Shown: positions 26,117-33,234 of the stretch, in pieces
Position numbering within the stretch: position 1 is the first letter of the stretch
Layout: the number at the start of each line of letters is the position of its first letter
Source: Pseudomonadota bacterium
Lineage (GTDB): Bacteria > Desulfobacterota > Syntrophorhabdia > Syntrophorhabdales > Syntrophorhabdaceae
Direction of reading: 5' to 3'
DNA length: 46,465 nt
Assembly (NCBI GenBank): GCA_026388275.1
Contig: JAPLKB010000025.1
Span: 1 to 46,465 of the forward strand
Position numbers and translations under genes: made by a program
Notes under the pieces: generated by a model
The model's database searches: none
What the model saw: only the letters and a program-made list of their open reading frames with translations
What the model was told of the DNA's origin: nothing

Positions 26117-26580
26117 TGAAGAATATTTTTCCATCGCAGATTTTTACGGATCGCCAAAAACACGATTCGAAAGGATTCAGTTTTTTTAAGATTTTCATAT
26201 CGTTGTTTTTTATATTGACGATATTCTTTGTTGCCTCATGTGAATTTACCAATGATTTCAACGAAATAAAAGCGGAAGAGCTGAAAAAGATGATGGATAA
26301 AAAAGTCCCCTTCCTTTTAGTGGATACCAGGAGCGAGTACGAATACAGAGAAGTCCGCATACCGGGAGCAGTCAATATACCCCAGGAACAATTCAGACAT
26401 CTCGATGAACTGCTGCCTAAAGATAAAGCTTTTCCCATTGTGTTTTATTGCAGCGGGTCCAGTTGAAATTTAATAAGCAAAAAGGCTGCGGTCGCAGCCA
26501 AAAAACTCGGATATACCAATATTCAAATATATCTTAAAGGGTTCCCCGACTGGGCAGGCAGGTATCCCTCTGAAAGATAG
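26113..26580 (+). CDS. Rhodanese-like lipoprotein, predicted selenoprotein (Sec at UGA 26464)
   Basis: From ATG 26113 the frame runs 117 codons to TGA (26464-26466), then continues open for 37 more codons to TAG at 26578. Before the TGA: a lipoprotein signal (FILTIFFVASC, lipidated Cys at residue 43) and a rhodanese domain, FLLVDTRSEYEYREVRIPGA and PIVFYCSGSS. After it: NLISKKAAVAAKKLGYTNIQ, IYLKGFPDWAGRYPSE, exactly the end of a rhodanese domain. The UGA occupies the last position of the active-site loop CSGSS-U, where homologues often have Cys. Seventeen nt further on is a hairpin GGCTGC-GGTC-GCAGCC, whose GGUC loop matches the E. coli fdhF SECIS loop. The 155-residue product is predicted to be an envelope sulfur- or redox-active selenoprotein. 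A plain nonsense mutation is the alternative. Confidence 0.8.
26484..26499 (+). promoter_or_regulatory. Bacterial SECIS-like hairpin
   Basis: GGCTGC (26484-26489), loop GGTC (26490-26493) and GCAGCC (26494-26499) form a perfect 6-bp stem. It begins 17 nt after the UGA, and the loop starts 23 nt after it, within the range used by SelB-bound SECIS elements. The G-G-U-C loop equals the SelB-binding loop of E. coli fdhF. Confidence 0.75.
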
Positions 26581-26592
26581 GGTTTTTGTCTT

Positions 26593-26765
26593 ATTCCAAT
26601 TCTAAATCAAGGATGCAATGACTTACCACGCTTCAACTTGCGGGGCAATCAAGGCGGCAAGGGAACACCCGCAAGCGGGTACCCGGACGTAGGCGTACGA
26701 TAGCAGTACGTCGAGGATCTGATGACGAAGCCAACGATGATAGCGCCTTGATTTAAAATTGGAAT
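26593..26765. repeat. Palindromic MITE-like repeat, TIR family 1, copy 2
   Basis: It starts ATTCCAATTCTAAATCAAGG and ends CCTTGATTTAAAATTGGAAT, giving terminal inverted repeats of about 20 bp. It is the inverted counterpart of 20933-21060 with a ~45-bp internal insertion that includes ACACCCGCAAGCGGGT. The core GACGTAGGCGTACGATAGCA, then GTACGTCG, is palindromic. It begins 12 nt after the rhodanese stop. Confidence 0.8.
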
Positions 26766-26847
26766 TACCTGCTTTACTCTCTTTACTGTTACATAGAGAC
26801 CAACGAGACGATTTTTTACGGATTTGCTGCATCAATTTATTCGGCCT

Positions 26848-26990
26848 TCAAAAAATGCAAGCATCAAGTATGGAAAGCACCATGTCGATTACCTCATCCG
26901 ATGCCTTTCCAATGAACTTGGCCTTACGTGCTTGATAATCTATGGATTTCACCTGCTCAACCATGACAAAACCGTTTATGTGTGGGTAAT
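26848..26990 (-). pseudogene. MazF/PemK toxin, C-terminal remnant
   Basis: The minus frame reads HINGFVMVEQVKSIDYQARK, then AKFIGKASDEVIDMVLSILD to TGA at 26848. This is the tail of MazF-type endoribonucleases (VMV.Q.RSID..AR.A..IGK...EV.....). The N-terminal catalytic part is missing, replaced by the DUF559 gene end and a repeat, and no antitoxin is present. Confidence 0.65.
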
Positions 26991-27374
26991 TACTTCCCCT
27001 CCCTTGAGGGGAGGGGATTGAGGGGAGGGTGTCCTGTAAAGCCTCTCCTGGATTGTCTCAAGAACTCCGTTTGTATTCATTAAAACTTCATTATCCCAAA
27101 AACGCATTACAGTGTAGCCCTCTTTTTCAAGCCAAACATCTCGTTGTCTGTCTTTTGGAACCGTATCAGGCAAAGCATGTTGACCACCATCCAATTCAAT
27201 AATCAGCTTTCTTTCAAGGCAAACAAAGTCTACGATATAGTGTCCGATAGAGTGCTGACGTCTAAACTTCAGGCCTTCAAATCGGCCTGTCCGTAAACGG
27301 CTCCATAATAGTCGTTCCACATCAGTCGATCTTTTTCTGAGACCTTTTGCAAGGTGCGTTAACCCTTTTGTCAT
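26976..27374 (-). CDS. DUF559-family endonuclease-like protein
   Basis: This protein of about 132 residues is of the Vsr-related DUF559 type: LAKGLRKRSTDVERLLWSRL, RTGRFEGLKFRRQHSIGHYI, VDFVCLERKLIIELDGGQHA and RFWDNEVLMNTNGVLETIQE. The D..C.E..LIIELDG core carries the PD-(D/E)XK acidic residues; cellular targets are unknown. ATG 27374 is favoured because the upstream codons come from a repeat. The last ~15 residues (TPSPQSPPLKGGE) are also encoded by a flanking CCCTCAAGGGAGAGG-type repeat, so the natural C-terminus was replaced or extended by repeat sequence. Confidence 0.75.
   Translation of the reverse strand: MTKGLTHLAKGLRKRSTDVERLLWSRLRTGRFEGLKFRRQHSIGHYIVDFVCLERKLIIELDGGQHALPDTVPKDRQRDVWLEKEGYTVMRFWDNEVLMNTNGVLETIQERLYRTPSPQSPPLKGGEVITHT
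26996..27030. repeat. CCCCTCAAGGGGAGGGG-type repeat, 3' side of DUF559 gene
   Basis: CCCCTCCCTTGAGGGGAGGG is a self-complementary repeat that reappears on the other side of the DUF559 gene at 27380-27470 as CTCCCCTCAAGGGAGAGG, there in two copies. Such repeats commonly flank DUF559 genes in related genomes. Confidence 0.5.
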
Positions 27375-27384
27375 TGATTTATTC

Positions 27385-27468
27385 ACCCTCACCCTACCCT
27401 CTCCCCTCAAGGGAGAGGCAACTGGAAGCACTGTCCTTATTGCCGCCTCCCCTCAAGGGAGAGGGACA
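27385..27468. repeat. Paired CTCCCCTCAAGGGAGAGG repeats, 5' side of DUF559 gene
   Basis: Two copies of CCTCCCCTCAAGGGAGAGG-like sequence (about 27401-27418 and 27448-27465) are separated by about 30 nt. The first carries a preceding CCTCACCCTACC. They lie immediately upstream of the DUF559 start. Confidence 0.5.
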
Positions 27469-27533
27469 TTACCCACTCAATGCGGAAAAGAACCTTTATT
27501 TTCTTAAGAGCATCCCCTTACCTACCAACGCAT

Positions 27534-28139
27534 TTATGTGACATGCCGTTTCTGCATCAGGCATCTCCAGGCTCTGGGTGGATTGGGACGATTAGATCCG
27601 AAACGGCTGGATGTAAGTGAAAGAACCTCAAAATAAGGCTCCACTGCCATGACTATGTCTCCTGCAGTCCGTTGAGGCGGACCAGGACTCTGGCGTACCT
27701 CATCAGCATTGCCGACGATTGTCAGCCACAGCCCGGTTTCTTCCAAATGAGCAGCGACATTTTGGGCAAACCTCCTTCGATCATTTTCAGAACTGAATAA
27801 GTGAAAACAGCCTCTGTCAAATACAAAACCAAAAGGAGCACCTTCGATTTTGTTCTCAAGAAAATCAACAAGCATGAAATTGCATTCAACGTTAGCTTTA
27901 GAGGCTTTTTCTCTTGCCTTTTCAAGAGCAATGTCCGAAGTATCAGTACTAATAACCTGAAAGCGGTTTTGGGCAAGCCATACGGAATTGTCTCCGGTTC
28001 CGCAGCCAATATCTAAGACCTTGCAGCTCAGAATAGGTTTTTCGTTCACAACTTCAATAAGATTGAAATCCGGCTGACCGAGGTCCCAGGGAGTGTCCCC
28101 TGATTTGTATCTTTCTCTGTAACGTTCTTCGATTGTCAT
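27534..28139 (-). CDS. Class I SAM-dependent methyltransferase
   Basis: This 201-residue protein begins MTIEERYRERYKSGDTPWDL and contains CKVLDIGCGTGDNSVWLAQN (motif I), VISTDTSDIALEKAREKA (motif II), FVFDRGCFHLFSSENDRRRF (motif IV region) and SRFGSNRPNPPRAWRCLMQK. The TPWDxGxP start and DRGCFH block are typical of TehB/thiopurine-methyltransferase-like proteins. These often methylate small thiols or metalloids such as tellurite, but the substrate here is unknown. It is flanked by repeats and has no operon partner. Confidence 0.85.
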   Translation of the reverse strand: MTIEERYRERYKSGDTPWDLGQPDFNLIEVVNEKPILSCKVLDIGCGTGDNSVWLAQNRFQVISTDTSDIALEKAREKASKANVECNFMLVDFLENKIEGAPFGFVFDRGCFHLFSSENDRRRFAQNVAAHLEETGLWLTIVGNADEVRQSPGPPQRTAGDIVMAVEPYFEVLSLTSSRFGSNRPNPPRAWRCLMQKRHVT

Positions 28140-28167
28140 CTGATTACCCTCTTATAAAATGTCATAA

Positions 28168-28358
28168 ACCCATATTTTCCGTTAGGATAAGTAACGGTGT
28201 CAGGTTGTCCCCGGCAAACACGCTCATTACGCTCCTGCGGCTTCATTCGCTCGCGTTCGGCTTCGGAACTTCTGCTTACGCAGAAGACCAAGCTTCCTCG
28301 CCTCTCGACGGTTTGCCAAGGACAACCCGACACCGCTGCCAATGACATATCCAGGATA
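28168..28358. repeat. TIR family 3 repeat, copy 1 (partner 33235-33511)
   Basis: The core 28196-28334 has 24-bp terminal inverted repeats: GGTGTCAGGTTGTCCCCGGC at the left pairs with GCCAAGGACAACCCGACACC at the right, 21 of 24 positions matching over the full arms. An internal stem CTTCTGC-TTAC-GCAGAAG lies at about 28269. Similarity to the inverted copy at 33235-33511 continues outside the arms (CCCATATTTTCC, AATGACATATC). Confidence 0.8.
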
Positions 28359-28413
28359 AACACAAAAAATAGCGCGAGGCCCGACTTCAGGCCGTTCCGC
28401 TGCATTGAATTTT

Positions 28414-28971
28414 TTATCCCTTTTTCAAAATCACTGCCTTATTAAGAAATATTTTCGGCCTTTCATCAGCCGCAAAACCGGCGCTCCGGGCTTTTCTGAT
28501 AGTCTCTTCAAATGCCGTCTTTGAGGTATGGAGCGGCGGTTCAACTACAAGAATTTTTCCATTCAGCTTAAGTATTGATTTTATCTCATTGAAAAAATCT
28601 TCCTGATTTGGGATTTCGTGAACCATATAGAATGCTAAAATAAAATCTACACTCTCTGACAAGCCCAACTTGTTCTTTTCGCACTTATGCAGTGTGATGC
28701 GTTCTTCAAGCTCTGTTCCCTGAATTTTCTCTCTTAGTTTTTGAAGCATCCCTTCCTGCAGATCCGAAGCAATAACTCTGCCTGATTTGCCAACCATTTG
28801 AGCCAGTTCAATAGAGAAAAAACCTGGGCCGCAACCTACATCCAGGACTGTCATTCCTTCTTTAATATAGGGTCCAAGTATTTTGCGAGGGTTTTGTAGC
28901 CATCTTCGAATTCTATTGTCGAGGCTGCCTGCTATTGCTACCGGGCATATATGATTCTTTTTACAAATCAC
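28414..28971 (-). CDS. Class I SAM-dependent methyltransferase
   Basis: This 185-residue protein has MTVLDVGCGPGFFSIELAQM (motif I, about residue 39), GRVIASDLQEGMLQKLREKI (motif II), VDFILAFYMVHEIPNQEDFF (motif IV) and LKLNGKILVVEPPLHTS. The short N-terminus carries C3 and C9 (MICKKNHICP). It resembles methyltransferases found near anaerobic metal-cofactor genes, but the substrate is unknown. It reads in the same direction as the other minus-strand genes, with no obvious partner. Confidence 0.83.
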   Translation of the reverse strand: MICKKNHICPVAIAGSLDNRIRRWLQNPRKILGPYIKEGMTVLDVGCGPGFFSIELAQMVGKSGRVIASDLQEGMLQKLREKIQGTELEERITLHKCEKNKLGLSESVDFILAFYMVHEIPNQEDFFNEIKSILKLNGKILVVEPPLHTSKTAFEETIRKARSAGFAADERPKIFLNKAVILKKG

Positions 28972-29051
28972 TATATCTTTCTCCTGTCAAGAGCTGACAT
29001 CAGCAGTCAGCCGGCGGTGCCTGTTTCTGTCACCTCTTGTTTCCGATACTT

Positions 29052-29849
29052 TTATTCATCGACAATCTTTCTTTTTAGAAAAAAACCGTCAGGGTCGCAT
29101 TTAGTTCTTAAGAGCATGAGATCGTGGTCAGTGGGAAGTGCCATTTCCTTTACATCCGGGGAAATCATAAGCTCAAAATCCACCAGGTCCTGAATAGTCT
29201 CGGGGCTTTTGCCGGGGAGGTATTCCAGCAGCATCATCCTCCTGCTGTCGCGATCATAGCCGAACAGTGCCTGGTCCGTAATTACCCGATAAGGTCCTGA
29301 TCCCATGACGCCTGCCTTCTTTCGGTAATCAGGCGACCCGTCGCCGAACCCGATGCTGGTGATAAAATCCACCTTCTTTACGAACCTTCTTTTTTCGAGG
29401 ACCATGATAGCGATGGTCTTCTCGCAGTTGGCCGCCATGGCGCCCGCTCCGCCGCTACCGGGAAACCGGACCCTGGGCCTGGCATAGGTGCCTCCTTCGT
29501 AGGTGGAACACAGATTGCCGTACATATCAATCTGCGCCCCGCCGATAAATGCATAGTCCGCATAGCCCCTCTGGGTCAGATCAAAGACAGCGCATAATCC
29601 TTTTGCATACACGGCATTACGGAAGGCCCGCGTGTCACCCACGGACATAGGCATACCCTGATCAAGGATGGAAGCGAGTGAGCCTGCTTCGAAGATTAGA
29701 TTTATATTGGGAGCGTGCGTCATCTGTGCATGCATTGAAGCAATAATGGGTAGACCCGTGCCGACAAATACAATCGTCTGGTCTTCAAGTACCCTTGATC
29801 CTGTATAAGCAATCATCTCATAGGGATTGATATCATCTGTTGCTGCCAT
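29052..29849 (-). CDS. CoA-transferase subunit B (glutaconate CoA-transferase-like)
   Basis: This 265-residue family I CoA-transferase beta chain has DQTIVFVGTGLPIIASMHAQ, NINLIFEAGSLASILDQGMP (probable catalytic Glu in FEAG), YADYAFIGGAQIDMYGNLCS, GSGGAGAMAANCEKTIAIMV and GPYRVITDQALFGYD. The enzyme would move CoA between a carboxylic acid and acetyl-CoA, a reaction used in anaerobic acid or aromatic degradation; the actual acid is unknown. GGAGG precedes the ATG on the minus strand. The alpha-subunit gene is upstream in the same direction, but separated by a 438-bp gap filled by a dispersed repeat, unusual for these normally adjacent genes. Confidence 0.88.
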   Translation of the reverse strand: MAATDDINPYEMIAYTGSRVLEDQTIVFVGTGLPIIASMHAQMTHAPNINLIFEAGSLASILDQGMPMSVGDTRAFRNAVYAKGLCAVFDLTQRGYADYAFIGGAQIDMYGNLCSTYEGGTYARPRVRFPGSGGAGAMAANCEKTIAIMVLEKRRFVKKVDFITSIGFGDGSPDYRKKAGVMGSGPYRVITDQALFGYDRDSRRMMLLEYLPGKSPETIQDLVDFELMISPDVKEMALPTDHDLMLLRTKCDPDGFFLKRKIVDE

Positions 29850-29874
29850 ATTCCTGGCCTCCTTAATCTGTCTG

Positions 29875-30250
29875 GGTTATGTCAAAAGTTTTCATCATAT
29901 TGTTCTTATTCTTTAGCAGCTTATCTGCCTTATGGTTCTTTTCTCTTGGTCGGTCAGCGGCATGATTGAAATGTCCATCTGCGGCGATCTGCTTCTCCTT
30001 GCGCCCTCCAACATACGTAAAGTATAGTCTTCGGTCAGCAAGGCTTGCATCTCATCCACATCTGAAGCATTTCTTCCATGCCGCTGCCCACTCAACCCGG
30101 ATTCACATATACGTTTATGTGAACCCGGAATAAAGAAGGGGGCGAATTTCTTCATTTTCATTCCATTTTCCCCCTCACCCCTGATTTCTCCATGTATAAG
30201 CTTATCTACACTCGTTCTATACATCATTTTTCATGTAACTGAAGTACCCC
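29875..30250. repeat. Large dispersed repeat family 2, copy A
   Basis: The left end GGTTATGTCAAAAGTT is followed by CGGTCAGCGGCATG, later by GCCGCTGCCCACTCAACCCG, then the hairpin GATTCACATATACGTTTATG, then TTCTTCATTTTCATTCCATT. The same blocks in the same order occur in copies B (31391) and C (44509). Here it separates CoA-transferase A from B. An open frame across it on the minus strand (29913-30227) is repeat sequence, not a supported gene. Confidence 0.8.
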
Positions 30251-30287
30251 TGTCTGATTTATAAGCGCAAGAGCGCCGGATTCATCA

Positions 30288-31373
30288 TCAGAGGACTATC
30301 GGCTGACCGCCGTCCATCTTCATCAACTGGATGAGTTTCTTATGAGGAACGACCTTTGCGATGAAATCATCCCAGGTATCGCAGTTGAAGAAGTAATCGT
30401 CGTAGTATTTCTTGAGCCCGTCCTTGTTGCCAGTCTTGCGGAAATTATCACAGATGCTCCGGAACATGAGGAAATGCTCCATGTCAAACCAGTATGAGCC
30501 GTAGACTGCGCCCGGATAGGCGCCGAAAGGCTGATCACACACGGCATCCACCACCGGATAGGGGATCTCTGTCAGGTTGGGATATTTCCGAATAGTCATG
30601 TTGTCGATGATGACCTCGGCGCTCAGGATTGTATGGACAGAGGCCATGGCGATCTCCGGGCACGTGCACAGTGCTCCGAATATGCGGGCATTGCCGTACA
30701 TGTCGGCTGCGCTCACGTGGACAATGCCGACATCCGGGTGACAGGCAGGGACAAGATACGTGTTGTCTCCGGTGAAGGGGCACTTGATCATAACGCCGCG
30801 GTTCACCAGTTCCATATCGGAACCGCCATGATCCCGCACCGGCAGAAACGGGACACCCATGGCACCGGCCCTGAACCTTGCGGACATGCCGTAGTTGGTA
30901 TAATCATCCAGCTCAATCAGGCCATTGCCTGCCAGATGCCTCAAAAGCGGCGCTATGCCGATGATTTCATATCCCCACCAGGCGAGTTCTGCCCTCCTGA
31001 CTGAAAGATGATCGGGATTCACGATCATTGCGCCGGCCAGCCACTCACAACAGATGGAATTCGACTGAAAGGAGAGTGTCAGGTCCCTGGCTCCCTTTTT
31101 CACAATATTCCAGATGATTGCAGTTGGAACACGGGTGTTGACGAAACCGCCGATGCCAATGTTCATGCCGTCTTTCACGTACTTCCCGACCGCTTCCTCT
31201 ATGGTCTGTCTCTTGTCAACGAGGCCTTTTACCTTTCCGACAGCCGCCTTCCTGGCCTGGTCAGGCGTGGCTCCCCAATACTCAAAGTCCTCTTTTCTGG
31301 CTCTTTGCTTATCGAGAATCTCCTTGTCAACCTGGGTTATTTCTGTGATTTTGGAATTGATCCCTGTTAACAT
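30288..31373 (-). CDS. CoA-transferase subunit A (glutaconate CoA-transferase-like)
   Basis: This 361-residue alpha chain of a family I CoA-transferase has YVKDGMNIGIGGFVNTRVPT, LSFQSNSICCEWLAGAMIVN, CPFTGDNTYLVPACHPDVGI, VHVSAADMYGNARIFGALCT and EIPYPVVDAVCDQPFGAYPG. It is about 40 residues longer at the N-terminus than classical GctA and has a longer C-terminal tail (KDGLKKYYDDYFFNCDTWDD). It works with the beta chain encoded downstream. Copies A and B of repeat family 2 lie on either side of this gene in the same orientation. GGAGGGAGCAG precedes the ATG. Confidence 0.88.
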   Translation of the reverse strand: MLTGINSKITEITQVDKEILDKQRARKEDFEYWGATPDQARKAAVGKVKGLVDKRQTIEEAVGKYVKDGMNIGIGGFVNTRVPTAIIWNIVKKGARDLTLSFQSNSICCEWLAGAMIVNPDHLSVRRAELAWWGYEIIGIAPLLRHLAGNGLIELDDYTNYGMSARFRAGAMGVPFLPVRDHGGSDMELVNRGVMIKCPFTGDNTYLVPACHPDVGIVHVSAADMYGNARIFGALCTCPEIAMASVHTILSAEVIIDNMTIRKYPNLTEIPYPVVDAVCDQPFGAYPGAVYGSYWFDMEHFLMFRSICDNFRKTGNKDGLKKYYDDYFFNCDTWDDFIAKVVPHKKLIQLMKMDGGQPIVL

Positions 31374-31390
31374 CTGCTCCCTCCTGAGAT

Positions 31391-31646
31391 GGTATTGTCA
31401 AAAGTTATCTGCTATGATTCTTGAGCAGCTTTAGCCCTTTTATCTTGGTCGGTCAGCGGCATGTTCGGGGATATTGATCTGCGGCGGTCTGCTTCGCCTT
31501 GCGATCCTCCGACGTACATTGAGTACGCCTGCGGCCTGCAAATCTCACAGCCCATCCACATCTGCAACATCCCCGACATGCCGCTGCCCACTCAACACGG
31601 ATTCACATATACGTTTATGTGAATCCGGGATAAAGAAGGCGGTGAA
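31391..31646. repeat. Large dispersed repeat family 2, copy B (3' truncated)
   Basis: It begins GGTATTGTCAAAAGTT and shares CTTGGTCGGTCAGCGGCATG, the ATCTGCGGCGGTCTGCTTCG block, ACGTACATTGAGTACGC and CCCCGACATGCCGCTGCCCA with copies A and C. The ~100-bp tail present in A and C is missing. Its right part supplies the last codons and stop of the truncated EthD gene, showing insertion into or deletion at that gene. Confidence 0.8.
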
Positions 31647-31795
31647 TCTATAGTATGGCTCTGCACGTAACGTACTGCCCTATAGTTGTCTGCGAACTTC
31701 TTGAATAAGGGGCCATGATGATTTAGCCAATAATCTTGAATTTCAGCCCGTGTCATACCAGGATGGCGCTTTGCACAAAAAACAAATTTTATCAT
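31592..31795 (-). pseudogene. EthD-domain protein, truncated by repeat
   Basis: The frame begins MIKFVFCAKRHPGMTRAEIQ, DYWLNHHGPLFKKFADNYRA, the start of an EthD-type ferredoxin-like-fold protein (usually ~100 residues or more). After VRYVQSHTID the sequence enters copy B of repeat family 2 and ends in repeat-encoded codons (SLSRIHINVYVNPC). The native C-terminal half is absent, so it is probably non-functional. It starts next to the last attC of the minus-strand array and may itself once have been a cassette. Confidence 0.65.
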
Positions 31796-31815
31796 GCATT
31801 CATCTCCTTGCTATA

Positions 31816-31880
31816 GCTCAACGCAAAGCCGACCCGGAGTGGCCCGAAAAGCTGCAATCAGGTTCAGTGCTTGGTTAACA
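31816..31880 (-). other. attC-like site 1 (degenerate)
   Basis: On the minus strand the cores are TGTTAAC (31880-31874) and GTTGAGC (31822-31816). The arms CAAGCACTGAAC and GTCGGCTTTGC pair imperfectly. It lies 9 nt beyond the stop of the broken methyltransferase gene, the normal cassette position. Confidence 0.55.
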
Positions 31881-31888
31881 TTTCGCAA

Positions 31889-32650
31889 TCATTTCTCTGC
31901 GATTACTAACATTTCAAAATCTTCAGTCGATAATTTGTCATCCCGACTAAAAGCACCAAGCTTCGCACCGCAAATATCCATTTTATTGAAATCAAGGGTC
32001 TTTAACAACCAGGTTATTTCTGATGGTATATAATACCTTACGTTGCACTGGAGTTCTTTTTTGTTTCCAAGATCATCTTCGGTATTTACAGTGTTGTGTT
32101 CCCGGAAGGTCATCAGATCAAATGAAATGTCGCCGCATTTTGCGTTCCCCTCTTTTGTGCTTGAATCAAAGAAATCTTTGACAGAATGGAACAGGGGAAA
32201 TAACGCATTCAGGGTAGTAAATATCAGTTTCCCTTTCGGCTTTAGGGCGTTGGAGGCATTCCGGAGAATCTGATAATTCATTTCGTCGGTCTCCATCAGT
32301 GAAAATCCTCCTTCACACAGCATGATGACCAGGTCAAATTCATGTAAGAATGAGAGACTCCTGGCATCATTCTTTTGAAAAAGAATCTGCAGATTATGCA
32401 TTGATGCCTTTTATCTTGCCCGTTCTAATTGCGAATCTGAAAGATCGATCCCCATAACGGTATAGCCTCTTTTTGTCAGCTCAATTACATGCCTGCCTGT
32501 TCCGCACCCGATATCCAGTATCCTTAGGCTTTTATCATAATTGATCTCTTTTTCAATAAAGTCGCATTCACCAATGGTGCCCTGTGTGTAGCACTCGTTA
32601 TCATATTTAATTCCGTAGTTTTCAAATAATTCTTCATACCATTGTTTCAT
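31889..32650 (-). pseudogene. SAM-dependent methyltransferase cassette with in-frame TAA
   Basis: The frame begins MKQWYEELFENYGIKYDNEC with ILDIGCGTGRHVIELTKRGY (motif I) and VMGIDLSDSQLERAR, then TAA at 32411-32413. It resumes in the same frame as KASMHNLQILFQKNDARSL, FDLVIMLCEGGFSLMETDE and LKPKGKLIFTTLNALFPL, ending at 31889. A GAA-to-TAA change (LERAR-E-KAS) is the simplest explanation. Full length would be about 253 residues. No SD-like restart precedes Met at 32401, so it is probably inactive. It is bounded by attC sites 31816 and 32673. Confidence 0.75.
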
Positions 32651-32672
32651 GTTGTTATATCCTTTCGTTTTA

Positions 32673-32737
32673 GTGTTAACAAAAAGCTGAGACAGAGGCG
32701 GAGCGCCTCTTTCCGCCGATTAACTCCAGCGTTGAAA
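32673..32737 (-). other. attC site 2
   Basis: Minus-strand cores are TTTCAAC (32737-32731) and GTTAACA (32679-32673). The arms GCTGGAGTTAATCGGCGG and CCGCCTCTGTCTCAGC match the common CR-type attC design. The region upstream of it in cassette sense (32750-33540) no longer holds an intact gene. Confidence 0.82.
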
Positions 32738-32844
32738 CTACTTTTTGCCTCTATCGGCGCTTCCATGTTTTTGTTTTATTATATCTTCTATTTTATTTTT
32801 TGTCTTTATTCTTTTCTCAACTTTCAATCCAAATGATTCCCTGC

Positions 32845-32960
32845 AGCTTCCTGCAGGGTTACTACTTGCCCTGCAGCTTCCTGCAGGGTTACTACCTGCC
32901 CTCGCCCCTCCGGGGGAGAGGGCAGGGTGAGGGGGATATGAGCCTCTTTCCGGTGATACC
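32845..32960. repeat. Tandem CCTGCAG palindrome repeats and GC-rich repeat
   Basis: CCCTGCAGCTTCCTGCAGGG followed by TTACTAC occurs twice in tandem (32843-32870 and 32871-32899). Then follow CCCCTCCGGGGGAGAGGGCA and a stem CCCGCAGC-TTT-GCTGCGGG. No gene is visible from 32750 to 33060. Confidence 0.65.
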
Positions 32961-33060
32961 CCGCAGCTTTGCTGCGGGAAGGTTCACCAGCTGTTTTTAA
33001 GAACCTTCTTTTTTGCCTTTCTGTACTCCATAAAATACAATTTAAAAATAGGTTTCCATA

Positions 33061-33183
33061 TTTGCATTCACAGTGAATGCAAAATATACTTAATTGTCCA
33101 AACCAAAGCCTGTATTGGCTTTTCAGGGATATTAAGTTTTTTAGCAACAGTTTCTAAAAATGTTTCAGACACAGTGTCTGAAA
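33061..33183. other. Two perfect palindromes around a 34-codon frame
   Basis: Palindrome 1 (33061-33083) is TTTGCATTCAC-A-GTGAATGCAAA and palindrome 2 (33163-33183) is TTTCAGACAC-A-GTGTCTGAAA; both centre on CACAGTG. Between them on the minus strand a GTG-started frame (33172-33068) reads SETFLETVAKKLNIPEKPIQ, then ALVWTIKYILHSL, beginning and ending inside the palindromes. Whether it is expressed is unknown. Confidence 0.45.
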
Positions 33184-33234
33184 AGTCTCATTTTTGAAGA
33201 TTTATGACTTTTCATTCTACTTCCTGCCATCCGT

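Noticed and set aside
26824-27021. Plus-strand frame of 65 codons
   Set aside because: Shadow of the MazF remnant on the minus strand, which gives a clear family match.
29913-30227. Minus-strand frame of 104 codons in repeat copy A
   Set aside because: Its codons follow the repeat sequence shared with copies B and C; no ribosome-binding site or family signal.
32824-33147. Minus-strand frame with a duplicated QVVTLQEAAG peptide
   Set aside because: The peptide repeat merely reflects the tandem CCTGCAG DNA repeat; low-complexity, no known domain.
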